Positions 36,053-45,097 of a stretch of 64,000 nucleotides of DNA are shown piece by piece. The notes beneath the pieces were generated by a model. It was not told where the DNA came from. It made no database searches and saw only the letters and a program-made list of their open reading frames with translations. This stretch comes from Ureibacillus chungkukjangi (lineage in GTDB: Bacteria; Bacillota; Bacilli; Bacillales_A; Planococcaceae), in contig NZ_QJTJ01000012.1 of NCBI RefSeq assembly GCF_003217295.1, positions 1-64,000 of the forward strand, in the 5' to 3' direction. How positions within the stretch are numbered: the first letter of the stretch is position 1; each line of letters opens with the position of its first letter. The translations under genes were made by a program, and so were the position numbers.

Positions 36053-36427
36053 GAGAATTTATTATGATTCATTTCATATTGAACGGGCGAGATTCTCAAA
36101 AGTGTGCGCTTTTTAACAAAATGAAAGCAACTAATCTTTATTCTCTTAAATAAATCTAAGCTCCTTACAAGAACTAGATCCCATTTCTTGCACTCAAAAA
36201 CACGCACCCCAAGGTAAGTTTTCATCCCCACAATAATAATAGGTTTCTATAAATCTCGAAAAAATAAATCGTTTTAACTTCCAATTTGGACTAGATGCGA
36301 TTCTAATTTGTAAATTAGCGACATAAAATGTGATACGGACACTAAGTTGAAGTCCTTTGAATGAACGCCTACTAACCGATGCTTCATTCAACATCTAAAA
36401 ATATAGCTAATATGGGGAGGAATAAAT

Positions 36428-36694
36428 GTGGATTCATTAAAAGTATCGTCTCGCTCTAATCCAAATTCTGTTGCAGGTGCGCTTGTTGCTGTTATTCGAG
36501 AGCAAGGGTATGCAGAAATGCAAGCTGTAGGTGCAGGTGCATTAAATCAGGCAGTAAAGGCAGTTGCGATTGCACGAGGTTTCGTTGCGCCAAGTGGCAC
36601 GGACTTAATTTGTGCACCCGCGTTCGCAGATATCACTATCGGTGGGGAAGATCGCACGGCATTAAAGTTAGTCGTTGAAAAAAGAACTCGATAA
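36428..36694 (+). CDS. spoVS: Stage V sporulation protein S
   Basis: Small Alba-like protein needed for proper septation and spore coat and cortex assembly in B. subtilis. It is 88 aa, and nearly the whole sequence follows SpoVS: LKVSSRSNPNSVAGALVAVI, then GAGALNQAVKAVAIARGFVA and PSGTDLICAPAF. GTG start after GGGGAGG; an ATG two bases earlier is out of frame. It sits downstream of ymdB as in Bacillus, is monocistronic, and has a very strong terminator. Confidence 0.97.
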   Translation: MDSLKVSSRSNPNSVAGALVAVIREQGYAEMQAVGAGALNQAVKAVAIARGFVAPSGTDLICAPAFADITIGGEDRTALKLVVEKRTR

Positions 36695-36709
36695 ACGTTT
36701 AAAAAGTTG

Positions 36710-36755
36710 GAGCCCTTTCAAACCGGCAGAGATGCTGGTTTGGAGGGCTTTTTTA
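36710..36755 (+). terminator. Strong Rho-independent terminator after spoVS
   Basis: AGCCCTTTCAAACC (36711-36724) pairs with GGTTTGGAGGGCT (36737-36749), followed by six T. Confidence 0.9.
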
Positions 36756-36858
36756 GTGTGAATTGTGGGAGTATATTACTTTGTTTTTTATGTGCATAGA
36801 TTAGATGGAAATTGGAAATACATTAGAGAAGTGAAGGACAATAAGTTGATTGTAAAAA

Positions 36859-37258
36859 GAAAAGTGTCTTTCATTGGGTAGATGAAGAACGATAGCTTAA
36901 TAGTAAACAAGAAAAGTGTCTTTCATTGGGTAGATGAAGAACGATAGCTTAATAGTAAACAAGAAAAGTGTCTTTCAGCGGGTAGATGAAAAACGATAGC
37001 TTAATGGTAAACAAGAAAAGTGTCTTTCATTGGGTAGATGAAGAACGATAGCTTAATAGTAAACAAGAAAAGTGTCTTTCAGCGGGTAGATGAAGGACGA
37101 TAGCATGATAGTAAAATAGAAAAGTGTCTTTCAGCGGGTAGATGAAGGACGATAGCTTAATAGTAAACAAGAAAAGTGTCTTTCATCCGGTAGATGAAGG
37201 ACACTAGCATGATAGCAAACAAGAAAAATGTCTTTCACCGTGTAGATGAAGGACACTT
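36859..37258. repeat. 52-bp tandem array II, 8 units
   Basis: GAAAAGTGTCTTTCA begins at 36859, 36911, 36963, 37015, 37067, 37119, 37171 and 37223 (the last as GAAAAATGTC), exactly 52 bases apart. The unit contains AGTGTCTTTCATC, a short loop, and GATGAAGGACACT, a 13-base stem best kept in the unit at 37171; in other units GGACACT has changed to GAACGAT. The array ends 74 bases from the stop of the NERD gene. Confidence 0.95.
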
Positions 37259-37331
37259 TATTTGTTGCAAGTTGATCTCTCTCTTTTAATCAATCAAAAG
37301 ACTAACTAAATCTCAAAAGCTCAACTAAGTT

Positions 37332-38240
37332 TTATTCATAGTAACTCCATTGATGTACTCCGACTTTTTTGTAATTACTGCTTAAAATACGTTGCACTTT
37401 TTTTTTGCAAGCAATAATCTTACACCATTCATAGATTCGGTTAGTCGTGATTTTCTCGTCCGGGAATAACATCTTAAATTCCTCCACACTCCTCAGAACG
37501 GCAGCTTTCACCTTTTCCTCAAATCCGCAATCGCTACAGATGCATTTGCTATGTTGGACCTCCACCGAAAACGAATGACAAGCTGAGCAAGTAATGCCCT
37601 TGCGTAGGTCTTGATATTGGTAGGTGGGGAGCCTTTTGTAGGGGGTTTCGTTTTCATTTAATGAAAGTAATTTTGCGGCTAACTGTTGTTGCTTTTTGCC
37701 TAATGGGGTTTGGATTGAATTAAATTTTTGTATGAAACGGTCGAGCTGATTTGCAAAGAGTATCGGTTTATCCATAGGAGCCTGATATAAAACAAATTTA
37801 GGGTTGATGAAGATCACTGAAGACTGAATCGAAATGGGGAAATCTAATTTTTGTAAAAGCTGACGTAGCAGGGAGGTTGCTCGTTCTAACTGCAGTAAGG
37901 GATTGGATATCTCATTTCCGGGTTTATTTCTCGGAAAAAAGCATTCCTTTTCGTAAAAATAATCACCCTCTAAATTTTTCACTTCGAAAACATGAATTTG
38001 ATTACTTAAAATCATTAATGCATCCACTTGAAAGGTTTGATTGTTTACTTGCAGAAGTAGATCGTTCAAAACTAGACATGGACATGTAAGTTTTTCGATT
38101 AGCTGATCAAATAATACCTCGCCTACATAGCCTTTATTGAGAGTATAGTAGGTTTGATTTGTTATGGGGGAAGGGTACCGATTTTTGAGGGCTTTTAGTA
38201 GCTTTAGCTCTGGGGATTCTGTTCGGGCTTTATAAATCAA
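37332..38240 (-). CDS. NERD-domain protein with C-terminal zinc ribbon
   Basis: NERD (nuclease-related) proteins have an endonuclease-like fold of unproved activity. The core is near residues 38-115: GYVGEVLFDQLIEKL, then QVDALMILSNQIHVFEVKN, with the D...E-x-K pattern of PD-(D/E)xK nucleases. Residues 217-239 form a four-cysteine zinc ribbon (CSACHSF and CICSDCGF). The C-terminus is helical and basic. The TTG start (38240) has AAAGGA upstream. A paralogue of the same layout is at 49889. It lies beside 52-bp array II and is convergent with spoVS. Confidence 0.85.
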   Translation of the reverse strand: MIYKARTESPELKLLKALKNRYPSPITNQTYYTLNKGYVGEVLFDQLIEKLTCPCLVLNDLLLQVNNQTFQVDALMILSNQIHVFEVKNLEGDYFYEKECFFPRNKPGNEISNPLLQLERATSLLRQLLQKLDFPISIQSSVIFINPKFVLYQAPMDKPILFANQLDRFIQKFNSIQTPLGKKQQQLAAKLLSLNENETPYKRLPTYQYQDLRKGITCSACHSFSVEVQHSKCICSDCGFEEKVKAAVLRSVEEFKMLFPDEKITTNRIYEWCKIIACKKKVQRILSSNYKKVGVHQWSYYE

Positions 38241-38554
38241 ATTGTTTAAGTCCTTTCGCTAGGTTATTAGATACCTATATTTTAGTAAAAAAATTACCTA
38301 AAATCTAACAAATCTCCAAAATAATTTTTTACTATGGAAAAATAAATGAAAATTAGGATATTGGTAAAATTTTCTTCTAATCTAATCAAGCTCATACTAA
38401 GCGCTGACTAATGTCAACAATCTCGTGAACTTACTTTCCGTCAAAGGTCTGATTTTAAAGAAAATCCAGTATTTACGATAGTTTATGAGATTTGTTCGTG
38501 TTAAACTAATGAAGGAAAAAAAGATATAAAAACCGTTTTTAAGGAGTTGTTATT
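38241..38554. other. Divergent control region before korA
   Basis: It should hold promoters for the NERD gene and korAB. No convincing -35/-10 pair was found. Very AT-rich. Confidence 0.35.
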
Positions 38555-40294
38555 ATGTTACATCAGCTTTCGTGGAAAGTCGGTGGGCAGCAAGGTGAAG
38601 GTATTGAGAGTACGGGTGAAATTTTCTCAATGGCTATGAATCGTTTAGGTTACCACCTATACGGCTATCGTCATTTCTCTTCACGCATTAAAGGTGGCCA
38701 TACGAATAATAAAATTACAGTTCGTCCAACAGAGGTACGTTCTATTGCGGACGATTTAGATATATTAGTAGCATTTGACCAAGAAACAATCGAGGTTAAC
38801 TACAAAGAGCTTACAGAAAAAAGTATTATTCTAGCGGATGCAAAGTTCAAGCCGGTTCAGCCAGAAGATTCAAAAGCTCCTGTTTTCATCGTTCCATTTA
38901 CTGAAATTGCAACAGAATTAGGAACGTCACTTATGAAAAACATGGTTGCCATTGGCTCGACAGCGGCATTATTAAACTTAAATACTTCTGTATTCCAAAG
39001 CCTAGTCGATGAAATCTTCGGACGCAAAGGTGAAGAAGTCGTTAAGAAAAACATGGAGGCAATCCAACAAGGATATGACATCATGAGTGAGCTTCTAGGC
39101 GATCGCGTTGGTGAATGGGAGCTTGCTCCAGCTGATGGAAAACGCCGTATGTTCATGATCGGGAACGATGCAATCGCTTTAGGAGCACTTGCAGCAGGTT
39201 CACGCTTCATGGCAGCTTATCCAATTACACCGGCTTCTGAAATTATGGAATACTTAATCAAAAAGCTCCCAAAATTTGGTGGTGCAGTTATCCAAACAGA
39301 GGACGAAATCGCAGCAGCAACAATGGCAATCGGTGCAAACTACGGTGGCGTGCGTTCATTCACAGCTTCAGCTGGTCCTGGTCTATCACTTATGATGGAA
39401 GCAATCGGGTTGTCAGGTATGACTGAGCAGCCATTAGTAATTGTGGATACACAACGTGGAGGTCCATCAACTGGTCTTCCAACAAAGCAAGAACAGTCAG
39501 ATCTTATGGCGATGCTATACGGTACACACGGTGAAATTCCGAAAGTGGTAATCGCGCCTTCAACATTGGAAGAAGCGTTCTTCGATACAATCCAAGCATT
39601 TAACATAGCTGAGGAATTACAATTACCTGTCATCATCATGACAGATTTACAATTATCACTTGGTAAGCAAACGACTGAACCATTTGACTATAGTAAAATC
39701 GAAATTCGTCGGGGGAAAATTGCCTTCGAGGATCTTGAGCCAACAGAAAACAAAGATTACTTCAAGCGTTATGAAAATACAGAAGACGGCGTTTCTACAC
39801 GTGTATTACCAGGTACTGAAAACGGAATTCACCACGTTACTGGTGTTGAGCATGACGAAACTGGTAAGCCAAGTGAATCTGCAGGGAACCGTCAAGTTCA
39901 AATGGACAAACGTTTCCGCAAGCTAGAGAAGCTAAATTTCGATACGCCAGTTTATGTGAATGCACCTCATGATGAAGCGGATGTGTTATTAGTAGGATTT
40001 AACTCAACTCGCGGTGCACTTGAAGAAGTGCAGGAGCGTTTAACTACTGAAGGCAAGAAGGTAAACCACGCACATATTCGTTTACTATTCCCATTCCCAT
40101 CAGAGGAAATGGCTGCATTAGTAAATGGTGCGAAAAAGGTTATCGTTGTGGAAAACAACAAAACAGCTCAGCTTGCGAATATTATGAAGTTAAATATTGG
40201 CGGTCACAGCAAAACTCACAGCATCACGAAATATGACGGTACACCGTTCCTACCTCGTGAGCTAGAAAATAAAGTAAAGGAGCTGCTTGACTAA
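38555..40294 (+). CDS. korA: 2-oxoacid:acceptor oxidoreductase, alpha subunit (fused gamma)
   Basis: With KorB it oxidises a 2-oxoacid, probably 2-oxoglutarate, to its acyl-CoA and CO2, passing electrons to ferredoxin. The N-terminal gamma domain (about residues 1-180) opens with WKVGGQQGEGIESTGEIFS. The alpha pyrimidine-binding domain follows (AAYPITPASEIMEYLIKKL), then the C-terminal transketolase-like domain (VLLVGFNSTRGALEE). At 579 aa it is the usual fused form of Bacillales. Its stop overlaps the korB start by one base. It lies in the ymdB-spoVS-miaB neighbourhood, as in relatives. Substrate call by family only. Confidence 0.9.
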   Translation: MLHQLSWKVGGQQGEGIESTGEIFSMAMNRLGYHLYGYRHFSSRIKGGHTNNKITVRPTEVRSIADDLDILVAFDQETIEVNYKELTEKSIILADAKFKPVQPEDSKAPVFIVPFTEIATELGTSLMKNMVAIGSTAALLNLNTSVFQSLVDEIFGRKGEEVVKKNMEAIQQGYDIMSELLGDRVGEWELAPADGKRRMFMIGNDAIALGALAAGSRFMAAYPITPASEIMEYLIKKLPKFGGAVIQTEDEIAAATMAIGANYGGVRSFTASAGPGLSLMMEAIGLSGMTEQPLVIVDTQRGGPSTGLPTKQEQSDLMAMLYGTHGEIPKVVIAPSTLEEAFFDTIQAFNIAEELQLPVIIMTDLQLSLGKQTTEPFDYSKIEIRRGKIAFEDLEPTENKDYFKRYENTEDGVSTRVLPGTENGIHHVTGVEHDETGKPSESAGNRQVQMDKRFRKLEKLNFDTPVYVNAPHDEADVLLVGFNSTRGALEEVQERLTTEGKKVNHAHIRLLFPFPSEEMAALVNGAKKVIVVENNKTAQLANIMKLNIGGHSKTHSITKYDGTPFLPRELENKVKELLD

Positions 40295-41160
40295 TGGCAA
40301 CTTTTAAAGATTTTCGTAACTCAGTGAAACCAAACTGGTGCCCAGGCTGTGGTGACTTTTCAGTACAAGCAGCAATTCAACGTGCTTCAGCAAATGTTGG
40401 CATCGAGCCACATGAATTAGCAGTTGTTGCTGGGATCGGCTGTTCAGGTCGTATCGCTGGTTACATCAACTCATACGGATTCCACGGAATTCACGGTCGT
40501 GCGTTACCAATCGCACAAGGTCTGAAAATGGCCAACCGTGATCTAAACGTAATCGCGTCAGGTGGAGATGGAGATGGATTTGCCATTGGTATGGCACATA
40601 CAGTACATGCCATCCGTCGTAACATCGACGTAACTTATGTAGTAATGGATAACCAAATCTATGGTTTAACAAAAGGGCAAACTTCTCCACGTTCAGCACA
40701 AGGTTTCATCACGAAATCGACTCCTGGTGGGGCAATCGAGCCATCATTAAAACCGTTGGAAGTAGCATTATCTGCTGGGGCAACATTCGTAGCACAAGGC
40801 TTCTCAACTGACATTAAAGAGTTAACAGCTTTAATCGAAGCTGGTATCCAGCACAAAGGATTCTCTTTCATCAACGTGTTCAGCCCATGTGTAACTTACA
40901 ACAAAATCAACACATATGAATGGTTCAAAGAGAACCTAACAAAGCTAGCTGACATCGAAGGCTATGACCCTCAAAACAGAGAGCTAGCAATGCAAACAGT
41001 CATGGAAAAAGAAGGCCTAGTAACGGGTATTATCTACCAAGACCTAGAAACAAAGTCATACCAAGAAAAAGTTCCTGGCTACTCAGAACAACCACTTTCT
41101 GAACTAGACATGAACCTGGACGAAGGTCAATTTAACGATTTAGTAAAAGAATTTATGTAA
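40294..41160 (+). CDS. korB: 2-oxoacid:acceptor oxidoreductase, beta subunit
   Basis: Carries the thiamine diphosphate. The motifs are a zinc/iron-type NWCPGCGDFSVQAAI at the N-terminus, a GDGDGFAIGMAHTVHAIRRN ThDP-binding segment (about residues 91-110) and VVMDNQIYGLTKGQTSPRS. Length 288 aa is normal for KorB. The ATG overlaps the korA stop (TAATGG), so the two are made in equal amounts. It ends at a strong terminator. Confidence 0.92.
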   Translation: MATFKDFRNSVKPNWCPGCGDFSVQAAIQRASANVGIEPHELAVVAGIGCSGRIAGYINSYGFHGIHGRALPIAQGLKMANRDLNVIASGGDGDGFAIGMAHTVHAIRRNIDVTYVVMDNQIYGLTKGQTSPRSAQGFITKSTPGGAIEPSLKPLEVALSAGATFVAQGFSTDIKELTALIEAGIQHKGFSFINVFSPCVTYNKINTYEWFKENLTKLADIEGYDPQNRELAMQTVMEKEGLVTGIIYQDLETKSYQEKVPGYSEQPLSELDMNLDEGQFNDLVKEFM

Positions 41161-41166
41161 GTAAGA

Positions 41167-41197
41167 GGCTCCCATCATTTTTGGTGGGAGTTTTTTT
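41167..41197 (+). terminator. Rho-independent terminator after korB
   Basis: CTCCCATC/GGTGGGAG (with one G-T pair) around ATTTTT, followed by seven T. Confidence 0.88.
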
Positions 41198-41417
41198 ATT
41201 TGCTTGGGGACACCCACTTTCTTCAATAATCAAGCCACTTTCAAATCCACAAGGCAAAAATTTATTAAAGTCACAAACTTTTATCACCCAGAGCATGCTC
41301 ATTCTTCCACACGAATCCCGCAATAACAAACCTTGTTCAATTTACCAAAACAATGAATCGTCATCCTATTATTGGTTAAGCTAAAGATGATTCTTACTAG
41401 AGGATTGAGGAATTAAA

Positions 41418-42761
41418 ATGTCTTCAAAGGATAGCATCAAGTGGATATATGATCAGTTCAAGGATACGAATGAATTAATCGAAAAGAACATGGAATACGA
41501 TAATAAACATCTTTTGCTGTTTTATATAAAATCGCTTATTGATATGGATATGCTTGAAAAGTTTGTGATTAAACCCTTCTTTGAGATGTCATCGGAGGAG
41601 CAGCTTAATTTATATTTGCACGCATTGCCGCAGTTTCAGGAGATTACATCAAAAGAACAGGTACAGCTGGAAGTGATGAAGGGCAATACTTTAATTGTCA
41701 TTCAAAATGAATATTACTTGCTTGATTTTAGATTATCGAAAAACGACGAGGTTAATCAAACATCCATCGAGACCACGATTCATGGGTCTCAGCTTGCCTT
41801 CAGTGATAACCTGGCAACCAACATTAATATCATCCGAACAAACTATCACCAGCCTTCCTTAACGGTTGAGTATATTGTTGAAGGAGAAGTGAACCAGCAT
41901 AAAGTTGCGATTATCTATGATAAAGATAAAGTGAAAACCAATGTTTTGGATACCATTCGAGAAAAGCTTCAAAAGGTTGATAAACAGCTCATTTCGTCAA
42001 CAACTCAATTGAATAACTATATAAACGATAAGCCCATCACGATTTTCCCTCAAATGATTATGACTGAACGTCCCGATCGAATCATCTACAATTTGGCCGG
42101 GGGTAAAGTTATTCTTTTTGTAGATGGAAACCCGCAAGCAGTGGCAACGCCAGCAGTATTTTTCGATTTCATGACAACCATGGAAGATAATTATCATACT
42201 TTCGTGATTTCCTTATTTTTAAGGATACTTCGCTACGCGGGACTATTTCTAAGTCTTCTTCTACCTGCTGTTTATGTAGGAGTTACTTCATTTACTCCTG
42301 AAGTATTCCGAACTGAATTGGCCTTGACGGTAGCAGGAAGTCGAGTCGGGGTTCCCTTTTCTTCCTTTATAGAAGTTTTGTTCATGCTGTTTTTTATGGA
42401 ATTACTATTGGAGGCCAGTATTCGACTGCCAAAAGCAGTGAGTGCGACTGCTACTACAGTAGGAGGTCTGATTCTTGGGACGGCTGTTACGGAAGCATCG
42501 CTTGCATCCAATATTATGGTTATTATCGTTTCGGCTGTAGCTATCTCGACCTTTGTTATTCCAGTAAACGAAATGGCATTTTCAATAAGGGTTGTTCGAT
42601 TATTACTGATACTAATTACAAGCGTATTTGGTTTGGCCGGTTTAGTATTAGGCTTTTTCGTATTACTGATGTATTTAGTCAACATGGATAGTTTTGGAGA
42701 GCCATATTTGAGAATATATGCCTTCTCGAAAAACAAGAAAAGCTCGGAGGAGAAAACGTGA
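41418..42761 (+). CDS. GerA-family spore germinant receptor, A subunit
   Basis: A subunit of a spore inner-membrane germinant receptor. A hydrophilic N-terminal domain of about 240 residues (DSIKWIYDQFKDTNELIEKN, and the conserved IIYNLAGGKVILFVDGNPQA near 215-234) is followed by about five membrane segments (ILRYAGLFLSLLLPAVYVG and on). It includes the signature VGVPFSSFIEVLFMLFFMEL. At 447 aa it is slightly short compared with GerAA (about 480). The operon order A-B-C with short overlaps is standard. Forespore (sigma-G) expression is expected but no clear promoter was found. The germinant cannot be read. Confidence 0.93.
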   Translation: MSSKDSIKWIYDQFKDTNELIEKNMEYDNKHLLLFYIKSLIDMDMLEKFVIKPFFEMSSEEQLNLYLHALPQFQEITSKEQVQLEVMKGNTLIVIQNEYYLLDFRLSKNDEVNQTSIETTIHGSQLAFSDNLATNINIIRTNYHQPSLTVEYIVEGEVNQHKVAIIYDKDKVKTNVLDTIREKLQKVDKQLISSTTQLNNYINDKPITIFPQMIMTERPDRIIYNLAGGKVILFVDGNPQAVATPAVFFDFMTTMEDNYHTFVISLFLRILRYAGLFLSLLLPAVYVGVTSFTPEVFRTELALTVAGSRVGVPFSSFIEVLFMLFFMELLLEASIRLPKAVSATATTVGGLILGTAVTEASLASNIMVIIVSAVAISTFVIPVNEMAFSIRVVRLLLILITSVFGLAGLVLGFFVLLMYLVNMDSFGEPYLRIYAFSKNKKSSEEKT

Positions 42762-43873
42762 GCCGATATTATTACTACTTAATATTGATTAATATGGTGG
42801 CCAATATTATCGCTTCAGTGCCAGCGATTCTGTTCCAATATCATAAGGATGGGGCGGTTTCTTCGATGATATTTGGGATAGTTGCGGGTACTATTCTCGT
42901 CACTGTTTATACACGTTTTTTTAATGCCTTTCCAGGGATGACATTACCTGATTTATTAAAGAAAACGACCTCTAAATGGTTCTACAAGCCATTTTTGGTT
43001 TTATTGGCTGTAATGTGGTTTTTGGCAGGATTAATAACGTTAGTAACATTTACCTTCCTTCTAATACGATATGTTACTCCCGAGATGCCAATTACCCAAA
43101 TTAGTCTGACACTTATATTATCTGTCATTTTTGGGTGTCTCATGAGGACTGACCGTGTGTTATATACTGTTGAACTTGTATTGTTACTTACTTTTCCATT
43201 AATTTTATTTATTTTTTACAAGGCTTATAGCAGTAAGAGTTTGAATTGGGACTTTGTTAAGGAAGCAGCATTATATGTGAATCAAATGCCGCATGTAAAT
43301 TCATTCGGTGCATGCTTTTTTTTATTTCTAGGTGTAGCCAATCTATTTATCTTTAACCGATTTTTTACACAAAAACAAAAGTTCAAATTGAAGCATATTT
43401 CGATAATCGGTATTATCGCTACCTTAACATTATTTACTACTTATTTTATCCCAATAGGATTCAACGGTTTTGAGAGCATAGATAAACTTGTTTACCCATG
43501 GATTTCAACCAGTGATTCGTTGAGGATGGAATTTTTCATGATTGAACGTGTGCTGTTTGTTTTTCTATTCTTCTATTTGGGGATTGCTTTTTTAAGTATA
43601 CTGATTCACTGGCATGTTTCGATGGAATTTTTGAGGTTTGTTTTCAATTTAGACAATATTAAATTCAAGGGCTTTAAGGTAGGGAAATTTATCCCGGTGT
43701 CTATTTTTATAGCTATATCCTTATTTTTAGTCCGTAGACTTAATGAATATCAATTATTCCAAATTTCCAGCACTTTATATAACGGTTTAGTAATAATTTT
43801 CCCGTTAATGATAATACTTTTTTTCTTTATAAAAAGGAGAATGAAGGATGCCGAAGAAGCAAAACAAAACTAA
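42758..43873 (+). CDS. GerB-family germinant receptor, B subunit (permease-like)
   Basis: A 371-aa protein with about ten membrane segments, of the APC-like spore germination permease group that forms the ligand-binding part of the receptor. Typical pieces are YYYLILINMVANIIASVPA at the start, LVTFTFLLIRYVTPEMPITQ and LRMEFFMIERVLFVFLFF. The ATG overlaps the A-subunit stop by four bases, and the end overlaps the C subunit by 26 bases. Confidence 0.92.
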   Translation: MSRYYYYLILINMVANIIASVPAILFQYHKDGAVSSMIFGIVAGTILVTVYTRFFNAFPGMTLPDLLKKTTSKWFYKPFLVLLAVMWFLAGLITLVTFTFLLIRYVTPEMPITQISLTLILSVIFGCLMRTDRVLYTVELVLLLTFPLILFIFYKAYSSKSLNWDFVKEAALYVNQMPHVNSFGACFFLFLGVANLFIFNRFFTQKQKFKLKHISIIGIIATLTLFTTYFIPIGFNGFESIDKLVYPWISTSDSLRMEFFMIERVLFVFLFFYLGIAFLSILIHWHVSMEFLRFVFNLDNIKFKGFKVGKFIPVSIFIAISLFLVRRLNEYQLFQISSTLYNGLVIIFPLMIILFFFIKRRMKDAEEAKQN

Positions 43874-44972
43874 ATTATTTCTTCTAGTTCTAATACCGAT
43901 AATTACCTTACTATCAGGTTGCGAATTTAAGGACATAGATAAGGATGTATTTGTTTCAATGATTGGCATAGATAAGTCAGAGGAAGAGGATAAGCCCTAC
44001 AAAATTACTTTGAAGCTCTACGTACCTACTGCATCTTTTAAACAATCTCCTGAACCCGAATATTCTTATATTTCGCACTCAGGGGAGACACTGACTGAGG
44101 CAATACGTATCCTGGAAACCTATTCAGACAAAGAATTGGAGTTTGGTCATACGAAGCTAATCGTAATCGGAGAGGAACTTTTAAAGGAAAATAAAGCGAT
44201 GGAGTTACTGGATTTTTTAATGAGAAGACCAGATATCCAATTGATTTCCTGGGTTGCGGTTGGAAGGCCTTCTGCAGAGAAGATTGTAAAAATGATTCCT
44301 AAGGGCGAAAATGCAGCTTATCCTGCATTATTTAACTACTTTGACGGTATTGGAACAGAAAGTCAATACATTGTATCAACTTACTTATTTGATTTCGCTA
44401 GAAGAATGAAGGAAAGTAGTATAGATATAATACTACCCATTATCGAGGTTAAAAAAGAGGAGTCTCATTTCGAGGTTAATAAATCCCTAATATTTACAAA
44501 TGATGGCGAGCCACATGAACTTGATACCTATGCTACATTGTTAGTTAACATGATATTAAAGAATGTGGAGGTTGCGGATCTTTTCGTAAAAAAAGAAGGG
44601 CACTATTTTTTTACAAAAATAGATTCAATAAAATCCAAATATAAAGTGAAGATTCTAGACAACAATCAAGTAGAACTTGATATAAAAATACATCTAAATG
44701 GATTTATAAGTGAATCGAAAAAGGCATTAGACCCAGAAGAATTAACTTACTATAACCAGCTATTTAAACAGGAGGGGAAAGAGAACTTTGTAGAAGCTCT
44801 TACGGAGTTGGTCAAGAATGGGTATGACCCCATTGGTTTTGGTATAGATTATAAGGCACGGACTTGGCATAATAAACGCATGACGGACGAAGAATGGGAA
44901 GAAGCGTACAAAAATGCAAAAATTGAAGTGGAAGTTATCCCAGGATTAAAGAGTACCGGGGCAATTCAATAG
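43848..44972 (+). CDS. Ger(x)C-family germinant receptor lipoprotein, C subunit
   Basis: Lipoprotein subunit of the receptor. The signal peptide ends in the lipobox LLSGCEF (Cys near residue 25). The family core includes KDVFVSMIGIDKSEE, the conserved GETLTEAIRILETYSDKELE and FGHTKLIVIGEELL (about residues 82-118). The C-terminal domain ends with the NGYDPIGFGIDYKARTWHNK stretch. Length 374 aa is typical. It is the last gene of the operon and is followed by a terminator. Confidence 0.93.
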   Translation: MPKKQNKTKLFLLVLIPIITLLSGCEFKDIDKDVFVSMIGIDKSEEEDKPYKITLKLYVPTASFKQSPEPEYSYISHSGETLTEAIRILETYSDKELEFGHTKLIVIGEELLKENKAMELLDFLMRRPDIQLISWVAVGRPSAEKIVKMIPKGENAAYPALFNYFDGIGTESQYIVSTYLFDFARRMKESSIDIILPIIEVKKEESHFEVNKSLIFTNDGEPHELDTYATLLVNMILKNVEVADLFVKKEGHYFFTKIDSIKSKYKVKILDNNQVELDIKIHLNGFISESKKALDPEELTYYNQLFKQEGKENFVEALTELVKNGYDPIGFGIDYKARTWHNKRMTDEEWEEAYKNAKIEVEVIPGLKSTGAIQ

Positions 44973-44977
44973 TCAAT

Positions 44978-45008
44978 CGCTTGGAGAAGGATTCTCCAGG
45001 CGTTTTTT
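44978..45008 (+). terminator. Rho-independent terminator after the germination operon
   Basis: CGCTTGGAGAA pairs with TTCTCCAGGCG (one G-T pair), followed by six T. Confidence 0.88.
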
Positions 45009-45097
45009 GTATTTACAAAAATTTTACATTCTATATATAGGTACTTTATAGTACTAAACTATGCTAAAAGTATTACTGCGTAGGGGAGTGCATTTAG

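Noticed and set aside
35772-36130. Small prophage or insertion-sequence ends
   Set aside because: No transposase or integrase remains are present and the arms are short AT-rich palindromes.
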